This document shows positions 48,603-59,482 of a stretch of DNA of 64,000 nucleotides, piece after piece (within the stretch, counting starts at the first letter, position 1; the number at the start of each line of letters is the position of its first letter). This DNA comes from Drosophila persimilis. Lineage: Eukaryota; Arthropoda; Insecta; Diptera; Drosophilidae. The notes beneath the pieces are model-generated. The model ran no database searches. It was given only the letters and a program-made list of their open reading frames with translations, and was not told where the DNA came from. The stretch spans positions 7,502,001-7,566,000 of the forward strand of contig NW_020825289.1 of the NCBI RefSeq assembly GCF_003286085.1. The letters run 5' to 3'. The position numbers and the translations under genes were made by a program.

Positions 48603-51600
48603 TCAGGAGTGCTTCTCGGTCATCTCTGCCCAGCGGGACTCGAAGAACTTGCGCATGCCGTGCCCCGCCTTTCCAACAGGCGAATCATCCTCGTTGAACA
48701 TTTCACAGTTGTCGAAGATCTGTCGCACATCCACGCAAAAGTCCTCGCGTGCCTTGTAGCTGTATAACCAAAAGAGATATCGAGGGGAAATTAATACTTG
48801 GATGCAAGTGATCGTGGGGCGGCTGGCGATTCCCTACCTCAAATCATGGAGCTTCTTCTTAATGGTGGATAGGTCCATGGGGGATTTGATAATCTTGCGA
48901 TAAGTGGGAAACTGTTTGGTGTTCACGGGCAACAGAAATGGCCACGAATCCTCGTGAAGCTGCGCGAAAGAACGAAAATACAGTGTTAGGTATGCCTTAG
49001 GCATTGGGAATGGAAAATGGGAAATGTGAAATGGGAAACCCACCTCCATTTCGGCCAGGAGCGTCTTGCAAACGGCCAACTCCTTCATGAGCTTCTTGGT
49101 CGCGTGCTTCTCCTTCTTCTCCTGTTTTAGCTTCTCCTTGGCCTCCTGTATGGCATGTATATTGATGGGCGGCGGTGACATTTGCGTTACTCCCACTCCC
49201 CCTGCCGCTCCCACCGTGGGTGGTGTGGGTGTGCAGGCACGCGGCGAGGGCATGGTCATCGGCTGCTGATGCGGCGGCGACTGGCAGATGGCGTTTAGGG
49301 CCGTCGGCGAAGCCTGCATAAGCAGCGGTGTCGTCGATGTGGGCACGGGCGGATGCAGTGGCCCGGGTGGCGGTGGTGTCGGCGCCGGTGTCGGCGTCGG
49401 CGTTCGGGTGGGCGTCACAGCCCGTGGCGACATGGCCACGTTGCTGAACTGCATCGGTCCATGGGGTACGGGAAGTATGGGCAGAACTGTGGGTCCTGTG
49501 GGGTTCACCAGACCAGCGGCAAAGGCGCTGGCTTGCGGATAGACCGGGTATCCCGTCGGAGCGACAGCCACTTCCTCGGGCAGCGGCACGACCCCGTTGT
49601 TGTTGCTGTTGCCCAGATGCGCCTGGAAACGGCTGCTGTCGATAGAGTTGGTGTGTTGCTGATCCTCGAACGTGGCCGAGGCAATCGAATGCGCCGGACT
49701 ACCAAAAAAACAGGGAGTAAAGGGGCGGATTATATGTGTGTCCCGGGCCCGCACTGGTGGCTGTGTCAACACTCACCTCAAAGGCGGCGGCAGCGATGTC
49801 ATGGACTCGTCGTGCGACGAATTCAGCGACTGTTGCAGCTGGTGCTGCGCGTCCCCTCCCCCCATTTGGGGCAAGTGCTCCATGCTGGTGGCACCCACTG
49901 GCCCTGGTAGTCCCGGCTTGTCGTTGCGCCGCTTGGCGGCTGTGCTGGCATCGCGATCGCGACGCGACTTGCTGCTGCTGCTGCTGGTGCCGCCACTCCG
50001 CTTCTTGGGCGGCGGGGCCCGTGCAATGCAGCCGTGGCAGTACCACTTGCCGCGCGGCACCTTCAGCAGCGGTGGGATGTAGCAGTCGGCGTGGTAGGCG
50101 CGCGGACACAGATCGCAGTAGATCATCTTGCCCACCGGCGAGGGACGATGGCCGCCGCACACGATGCATTTGCGCTCATTGGTGGCCTTGTTCACGCACT
50201 CGTAGCAGTACCTGGAGGGAGACAGACGAGAGCGAGAGGGGAAGGATTACTCTGGGGATCCTTTTTGCCTTGAGAGAGTAGGAGGTGGAGGTGGAGTGGG
50301 AGTGGGTGTGGGAACAACAGTGCCACGCAACAACAGAGTGTCTCAACGGTTAACGGTCACATAAACGTTCAACAAACAACGCGACACAAAGGACAAGAAG
50401 GACATCCATGGATGATTTTTGTGTGTGCACAGAATGAGGCAACGTTGTGTGTGGTGGAATGGAAATGGAGATGGAGATGGAAATGGGGATGCAGGGCGTT
50501 GAGAGAGAGAGAGAGAGTACTCACCAGTCGCCATCGGGTATGTTGTCCATTTTGGGCTTGAAGCAGTACGTATGGTAGCCCTTGTCGCAGCCATCGCACA
50601 GGAGCAGCTTATCCTCGTTCTCGCCCGAGGTGCAGAACTGGCAATTCTGTAAGGAATTCGAATATTTGCTAGAGTTTGTGGTTGTGGCCGAGCGTCGACG
50701 TTTGCGTGTTTTTGTCTTTGTCGTGGTCGTGGTCGTCGTTTTTGCCCCAAAGTCCGAGTCAGAGTCCGTGCGGGAGTCTTGATCCTCGCTGGGGGAGGGC
50801 GATAAGGAAGGCGGTTGGGCTGGGGGGGATTGTCCGTTTTGCGCTGCCTTGGCGAGAGCCTTTAGATTGATTTTGATGCTCAGGGACTGCTGTTTTTGAT
50901 GCTTTTGTTCCTTTGGGGGTGTCGCCGGGGGCCGTGGCGGTGGCGGTTCCGATTTTGTTGTTTTCTGTGGCGTGGGTTGCTTCTTCTTCTTGCTCTTATT
51001 CTTCTGCTGCTGCTGCTTCTTTTTGTTGGGTGTTGCCTGCTTCTTGGCGCTGCTCTTCTTGCTCGACTTGTTTCTTGTTGCATACTTTTGTGCGCAAACC
51101 AAAAACATGTTGTGTTCGTTGCGGTTGCAGATGGAATTGGTTGCAGTTGCAGTTGGAATCGGTTGCGGTTGTGGTTGTGATTGAAGGTTCGTTGGGTTGT
51201 GGTTGTGGTTCGAGTCGGTCCAGGGATGGGGATAAATTTATTTTTTGTTCGGTTTTTTTTTTGTCAACAGGTGGGGGGGAGGGGGAGTTGGTATAATGGT
51301 AATACGGATAGCGGTAAACGGTAAACGTTAACAGGGCAACAAAAGCATTCATGTATGTAATGTAATGTAATGTAATGTATTGTAATGTATGTGTGTGTGT
51401 ATGTGGGTGTGTTTGTGTATGTGTGTGAGTGTGAGTAATTATGAAAGCGTTAAATTTGTTGCATATTTGTTGGTTTTTTTTTTTAAAGTTTTAGAACACC
51501 ATTTAGAACACCACAAACAACAAACAAGTCAAACATTCAGCAAGAGAGCAAGAGAGTTGTTAAGAAAGAAAGAAAGAAAGAAAAAAATATAAATATAATT

Positions 51601-54600
51601 AGAAGAGGAAACAAACAAATCAAATTTTGAATTAATTTTCATATTTTTTGGCAGGCAATGCAATAAATTTCTTCCTTTGGACCGGTAGGGGCGTGGGGTG
51701 TGATAGGAGGAGGTGTGTTGTGGAAGCGGAAGCGGAAGGGCAAGGGGATGCAGAGGTAGAATAAGAAAAAACTCAAAAAAAAGAAGAAATTTAAAAATAT
51801 TCTACGATGCAAAACTAAATAAACGAGAGCTCTCGTCGTCTCTCACTCGTTGGTTTGGCTGTGGTGAATACGGTTAGTATTAAAATGTGCATGTGCATGT
51901 GTGAGCGTGAGTGTAGCGAGTAGCGTGTAGCGAGTAAAGTCTAGCGAGTGTGCAATAACAAAAAAAAAATGTTGGCAGAGCACTGGCTGGGGAGTGTTCA
52001 CAAAAAGATGATGGATGGATAGATGGTTGGGGCTGGGGCGGGAGTGGTGGTGCCAGGGTATGGGGTGGTTGTACATTTCTTTGTCTTACCGCTTTCATAA
52101 TGCTCTTGTCCCACGCCACACAGGACTCCAGCACGTAGAGGGCCATGGCCAGCTGGGCCGTGGTGTGGGACCGGGCCACTGCATCCCGCCACTGCACCAG
52201 GCCCTTGGGTATGTTCTCCACCTTCTCGTCCCTGTCGCTGTCGCAGTTGCTGGCTGGCGAGACGTTGCCAGAGACGGGCTCCACGCTGCCAGACTCGCCC
52301 GGGCAGCCGGAGGCGTTGGTGGAGTTGGGCGCAGCAGCCGCGGCGGCTGCTGCCAGGGCCATGGTGCGCTCGTTGAAGGATGAGGGATTGAGACTGTTTC
52401 CTCCCGGTTGTTGCTGATGATGTTGCTGGTGCTGCTGTTGCTGTTGCTGCTGCTGCTGCTGGACCAACTGCTGCTGCTGCATCTGGAGCAGGTAGGCCGC
52501 GGCAGAGGCCGAGTTCTGGGTCTGGGTGGAGGTGTGCTGGTTCTGGGCAATCACGGCCAGGTGGGCGTCGCCCGTCTGCGAGCCGAGCGGCGGCTTCAGG
52601 TAGCGCCGCTCAATGTTGGCCTCCAGATCGATGATCCGCTCCCGGATCATGGGAATGATGCTGATAAAGTCCTCTTCGCTGACCTCCTCCGGCTCCGGCA
52701 GGCTCTGCTCGCCCTCGACGCGATTGGGCACCTGCCAGTTCTTCAGCTGCATCGAGGCGCTGGCCACCTTGTCCTCCAGCGACTCGAGCTGTTCGAGCAG
52801 GGCCAGTTCCACCCGCTTGGCCACCTTGGGGTTCCAGTCGTGCGGCCCGTCCGGCAGCAGGTACTCCACCATGTGGGCCTCCAGCGGCTGCAGTTGGTAG
52901 TTGACTCCGAGCGGCTGTTCCAGGGTGAGGAAGCGCGTCAGGTTCTCCTGCAGCTCCCGTTCCCGCAGCCCCGACGGATTCAGGGTCTTTAGGAGCTGGC
53001 GCAGTTTCTGCTCGTCGTCGAGCTGCCACCAGCCGTAGCGCTGGCGTTGCGGCACGTACACGCCGTGCACTTTGTCCGGGAAGCCGGAGAGCTTCACCTG
53101 CTCGAGGAGCCGGTGCTCGTCGGGCGTCATGGACAGGGGCAGGGGAATGTCGATGGGGATGTACGTTTGGACGCTGCTCAGCGACATGTTGGCGATGTTG
53201 TGGTAGTAGGCCTGCGACAGGGCCTCATCCAGCCGCAGCTCAATCTTCGGCTTTAGCTCTGGGGCATCTGTTCCGTCCTCAAGTGCCCCTTCTCCCCCGC
53301 CCGTGTCCGGGGGGACATCAGTGCGCAAACGAAAAAACTTGTCCTTGCCGGCGTGCTCGTTGTCCTTCTCCGCATGCGCATCTCCATCTGCCTCAGCATC
53401 AGCGTCCGTTTCAGCATCCGCATCTGGTTCCGCTTCAGCGTCCGCCTCCGCATCCACATCCATCTGTCCATCTTCGTCGGCATCCGGCTTCAACTTGATC
53501 TCCTGCTCCTCATCATCGGTCGTCACGAGGGGGCGATGAGGAGACTCCAGACCGTTTTTTGGCACTGTGCACTTGATCTTGATCTTGGCCTCGTACTCCT
53601 CCAGCTTGGCCTGCATCTGGCGCTCGTCCAGGCCGCTCAGCGAGAAGATGCACTCCTGCGCCAGCTTCCCCGGATCCACCTTGCACTCCTCCATCGGTAT
53701 CGAGTAGTACTGCACGTTGTTGATCAGGTCCCACGGATGGCCCTGCAGCTGCAGCTGGGCATAGCAGTTCTGGTTTGCATAGCCCCACTGCAGTTCCTGG
53801 GCGACCACACCGCCCTCCTCCGCGGGCAGTTCGCTGATTAGCGGCACCTCGCGCTGCACAATCGAGAACCATTTGGGCGTATCGTCGCCACTGGAGGTGG
53901 ACACAATGATGCAATCGTCGGACGTTTCCTTTTTCAGGTCCTCCATTTTGATGGTCGAAGATGTGATCAGATTCTGGCCATATGTCTGTGCCATTCCCAC
54001 TCCCATTCCCATGCCCATACCCATGCCCATGCCCATTCCCTCCAACTTATCACAGTTGCTGTCGTTGCCAATGCTGTTGTTGTTGTTGTTGAGGGTTGGA
54101 ATCATGTGGCCAGGCATCGAGGGTATCTTGATCTCCGCCTCGAAGTCCGTTTTGGTGGAGATCATCGTGGTGGGCGGACCCATTAGCTCCATCTCCGACT
54201 TGACCTTGATTTCGGGTCGGGGCGGTTCGATCTTGGCTACCGTTGGAGGCACAGCACCCGCTTCGTCATCATCATCATCATCATCGCCCAGATCCACAAT
54301 CTCCGGTTCGATTTTGTTCACTTCGGTGACCTCATCGTCATCGTCATCCTCCGCCTCCGCCTCCTCTCCATCGTCCTGATCGTCCCGCTTCCGTTCTGGA
54401 TGATTATCCTGATCCTGTGCTGCTGTGGCCACGGCTATAGCTGGATTCATCTCTGCGTGCGATTCATCCACCTCCATGGGCTGCACTGTCCCCGTCACCG
54501 ACACCGTCTCCGTGTCCGTGACCGTGCCCGTCGCTGTCTCCGCCTCCTTCGCTGCCACCTTCTCAGTCTCTGGCTCTGCCTCCTGGTCTTTGGATCCGTC

Positions 54601-57600
54601 CTCGATCTGCTTCTGGCTCTGCTGCTGCTCCTTCTGCAGCCGCTTCTCGTCCATATTCTCCAGGGCCTCGTGGTAGTCACAGATATCGTTCTGGGCTGAT
54701 TCCAGGGCCTCGATGAAGATGCCTCCGGCCTTGGGCAGCTTCCAGTAGCGTCGCCAGAAGCGATCCTGCCCAAAGCAGGCGGCACGCAGCTGATTGGTGC
54801 TCTTCTCCAGCGCCTCCTTGCAGTTGAGCGAAGCGCGCACGATTTTGTCCAGCTTCTTTTGCAGCTCATCGGCACTCAGGCGATTGTCTTCGTCCTCCTC
54901 CACATTGGTGATCTCCGAGTCCAGGTCGGAGAGGTCGTCCTCGATGATGCTCACATCGTTGTGGCCATCCTCGTTGATGGAGTTGCGGGCTCCGCTCTTT
55001 TTGGCCTGCATCAGGGCTGCCTGCATTTCGAGACCTCCAGCCACAGTTGCCACTCCCACTCCCACTCCCGCTGCCGCATTTAGGCCACCTGTTGTGGGCG
55101 TACTCGAACCGTTGTGCTGATAGGTGGGCGTGGGCGTTGGCGTAGGCGTGGGTGTGGCAAAGTCCTGTCCCGACATCTGCTTGCCGGGAGTAATGCAATC
55201 CACGGAAGAAATACAGCTCTTGGCGGGGCTCACCAGCGAGGAATCGAGGAGTGGTGCAGCGGGCGTGGCCTCCTCCCGATTAGTGACCGCACAATCAACG
55301 CCATCCACGTCCATGGGCTGTGATGGAATGTCCTTGCCATCCTCCCCCTCCTTGTTGGTCTCCCCGTTGTTGGTCTCCACAGGAAGTCCCTCTCCTTCGA
55401 TGTCCGGTGCCTTGGATGTGTCGTCTCCTTCGGCAGCAGCCGCCGCCTGCATGGCCTCTGCTGCCGCCTCGGCCTCGGCCACGGCCTCTGCCTGCTTCGC
55501 CTGTGCCTGGGCCAGCCGCTCGGCGTCCAGCTTCTGCTGGGCCATCAGGGCGTGCATGGCCGCCTCCCGCTCCGCCTGCGCCTTCTCGTACGCCTCGATG
55601 CGGGCCTTGCGCATGTGGAGGGCCTTGTACTTGCGCACCTTCATGTCCGTCATGTACTTCTCCTTGCGCATCTGGGCGCAGGTCTCGAGGCTGCCGTCGA
55701 TCTGCCGCAGCACGGCCTTGTTCATCAGCAGGTCGTTGCATAGGTGGGCCAACATCTGGGCCTTGCGCGTCGGATTCAGGGCCACGAAGGGGCGGTCCTT
55801 GAGGGCGTACGAGAGCTTCCAGGTGTCGTTCTCGTGGAGCAGCTTGTAGTACTCCTGGTTCTTGGCCGAGTGCGTGCTGGTGTCGGCGTCCACCTGGTGG
55901 TGGTCGGGCACCCGCCGCTCCCGCTCCCTGTCGACGGTGATGCCGTGCATCTGGCGCACCTCTCCGGTGGCCGTGGCGTACAGGTAGATGCGCAGAATCT
56001 CCGACACATTCGAGTTTGTTATGTCCGCGTTGCGCAGCGACTGGCCCAGCAGCGTTGTGTGACGGCCGGGATTGGGCACGCCGGGATCCTCAATGGCACA
56101 CACCAGGAGGTGCGTCATCACCGACAGCAGCTCCTCCTCGGCATCCGCATTGCTGTCGCTGATCAGAGCGTCGTGGAGGTTCTGCAGCGACGGCAGCGAC
56201 TCCATGTCGAAGCCGAGGGTCTCGCCAAAGTTGTGCAGAAACTCGAAGACCATCAGAAGATCGGCCATTGCCTGGCCCGGCAATCGATTGCCGGCAATGC
56301 GCTCCAGCTCCGGCACCGCCATCTCCTGCAGCATTTCCGAGTCCTCGTTGGGTCGCCGTATCAGCTGTAGGATCTCCGCGTCACGCTTCCTCTCGGCCAT
56401 GCGGCGCTCGCGCAGTATGAGGCGATCCAGCACCAGCTGGTGTTTCTTCTTCTCCCGCTCCTCGAACTTGCGCCGCACCTCCAGCATCCGTATGAGATTC
56501 ATGTGCTGCCGTCGACGTTCGCGTTCCTGTTTTCGAGGAGAGATCAGGTCAGTTATTGATTGATCTTGGGATAATCTATGGATGCTCTTACCATTTCAGC
56601 GGCCAGCAGCAGTTCCTTCTGCTTCTGCAGTTCCTGCGAGGAAGAAAAGAGCAGATTTGTTAGTGGAAAGGTATTTCCTGCGAGTTCTTAAAGGAGCAAG
56701 ATGGCCGAAGCAGGGATTAATGCCAAAACAAACCGAACTCAAGGTTGAAAAATATTTAAAAACAAAGCACAAAATGTGTGGAGGGGGGGAGGAGGAGGAG
56801 ATGAGAGAGGGAGAGGAAAGAGGAGTACAAAATGTACGAAAAGGGAATTGCATTTTGTACCTGTTCCTTGGCTAAAATTGCTTCCTGACGACGCTTCTCC
56901 TTCTCCTAGTGCAAAAAAAAAAACAAAAACAAATGGAAATTATGGAAAATCTGCCTGGGTGCCGCCTGGAGGGGGGGAGGGAGAGACTGACCTGTTGCTT
57001 CTTGAGCAGCTCCTCCTGCTTGAGGCGATCGAGCTCCTCCTGCCGCTTCTTGCGCTCCTGAAAGAAAGGAGTTTGGATTATTGCATGCCACACCACCACC
57101 ATACCCTTCTCCGGGCTCACCTCGATGGCCTGCTGGTTCTTCATCTCCTTCTCCTTGCGCTGCTGCTCGAGCTTGGCGTTCTTCTCCTGGCGCGCCTTCT
57201 CCTTGTTGCGCGCCAGCTCCTCCTTCTGCAGCTTCTTGGCATCCCGCATCGCCTGCTGCTGCTTGGCAATCTCGATGCGCTGCTCCACATTGAGTGTCTG
57301 GCGTGTGAACACCTTGAGGTCCTCCAGCCGCTTAGCCACATCCTCGTCGGTCATCCGTATGTACTCGCCATCGTTGGCATACGGCGGCGGCGCTGGCTGC
57401 AGAAACGATCCCACAATGGCCCGTGCGGAGAAGCTAAAGTTCTCGCGCGTCAGATTCGATGGCTGCTGCTCCAGGATCTGTCGAGAAAAAGCTGTTAGAG
57501 TCCTGCTCTCAAAGATGGGTAGGAGGGTGGGTGTGGGGTCGCTTGGGTGTGGATTCGTGTGCCAAAAGGAGAGAAAAAGTTCGCCCTACAAACTCACAGC

Positions 57601-59444
57601 AAAAACCTGTCCAATGGTCTTCAGGGGCGCCACACTGCCCGGCGCATAGTAGGTGACCTCCCCACGGATCTGTCCCAGCTTGGTCAGGCCTCGGATGACC
57701 GTGTCCCGCTTCCAGCCCATGTCCAGGGGCACTCGCAGCTCCGACACATTGTGTATGTTGGCATCCTCGCTCTCCGACTCCGACAGCCCGCTCTCGGCGG
57801 CCATGCTCTCCGAGTCCGTTGATGTTTCCATGTGCGCATTGGCCTCGCTCAATGCCAGCCGGATCTTCTCCTGCAAATGAGAGAAAGTTCAGCAAATTTC
57901 AGAGCTGATCCCTGGGGATCCTTGGGGAGTAGAACTCACAATGTCCGCTCCTTGCTGGAGCAGCTGTTGGGTGGCCAGCATCGGTTTGAGGCCCACAGCC
58001 CGCGACTGGGCCAGCAGGGAGGCCACTGTATTCTTCTTGGGCTTGGACACTCCACGTCCCAGATTGCGCGGACGCCCCTCCTTGTACGAGGAGGAACCAC
58101 CGCCTCCTCCGCCGCCGCCGCCCGACGAGTTTCCGCCTGTCGAGCTACCGCCTCCGTGTTGAGGTGCCGGCGACGTATCGCCACTGCCCGAAATGGACCC
58201 ACCCGGCATGCCCCCACTGCTGCCGCCGAGAGCGGCCGTAATGGAGCTCAGAGACTGCAGGCTGTTGCCGCCCTGAGCAGCCGCCTGGTACTCACTGGCC
58301 ATGTTGGCCAGCGCCGAGCTGGAGGTGGAAGTGGACGCCGTTGGGGCTCCGCCGCTGCTCTTGTCCGAAGGCTTCATGGACAGATTAAGCGGCGCATCAA
58401 AGTCGTCGATGGTGATGGGATTCGAGGCGGAGCCCACTGCCCCAGTGGCGGCGGGTGGCAACGCACTGGACGCCGACTTCAGGCTGAGATTAACGCCACC
58501 CGAGCCGGGGGCTGCATGATCGCTGGTCAGATCGTGCACCTCCTTGCCCTTGCTGGAGAGATTGTAGGCGCCGTTCGAGGTGATGGTCGGCGGCAGCTTG
58601 ATCACCTCCACCCGATCGCTCGATGAGCCCTGGCCGTGACCGTGGCCGCCCATCGAGGACGCCGAAGAATTGGCATTGCTGGTCACCGTTGAGGCACTGG
58701 ACTTGGTGACACTCAGCTGATCCAACGGATTGGACATGCCCGTGAGGCCGGACAGACTGCCCATTGGCATGCCAGCGGCTCCCAGCATTCCATGGAGTCC
58801 TCCGGCAGCTGCCACTGCAGCAGCTGCTGCCGCCTGCTGCTGCTGTTGCTGTTGCTGCTGCTGGTGATGCTGCTGCTGGTGCTGGTGCTGTTGGTGCTGG
58901 TGCTGGTGCTGCTGCTGCTGCTGGTGCTGTTGGGCGGCTGCTGCCATTGCCGCGTACTCCATTTCGAGTCTAGCCCGCTTCGCGGGACTGAGACCTGGAA
59001 ATGCAAGCAGAGAGGAGAGTGCATTTGTGGTGCTGTCGAGCTCTTTTTGCTGTTGCTGTTGTAATTGTTGTTGGAGTAGGTGTTGTTCTGCTTGGTGTTG
59101 TTGTTGTTGTTGTTGTTTCTGTTGATGTGTGGTCTGTTGTTGTTCTGTTTCGGAAATAGTCTTCTTGCGACCCCGTGATGTAGTACCAGGTATTTTGGGG
59201 CCCACAATCGAGGACGTATACTTGATGATCTCCGTGTCCGGTGGCAGGCGTACGCCCAGCAACGAGGGATGCTCGCTGCTGCCACTGCCGCTGTTCCACA
59301 AAGAGAATTGATTAGATTTCGGGGGCGAGAATCAGAGAACCACCTTCCACTCACCTCATCATTCCCGCTGCTGCGCTCATGTAATCCTTTGCACCGTTGC
59401 CACCCTTGCTCCCCGATGATCCACCCGTTGAGCTGATTCCCGCC

Positions 59445-59482
<38 letters not shown>

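Noticed and set aside
51880-52089. Continuation of tou exon 11 past 52090 to a stop at 51880
   Set aside because: The frame stays open only by chance. A GTAAGA donor at 52089 joins in phase to the PHD1 exon, and the read-through would remove both PHD fingers and the bromodomain.
52015-58626. Long plus-strand open frames opposite the tou exons (for example 52408-52992, 55124-55849, 57832-58626)
   Set aside because: They are antisense shadows of GC-rich tou coding sequence. Their Leu/Arg/Ser-rich translations lack any domain, while the minus strand carries the conserved protein.
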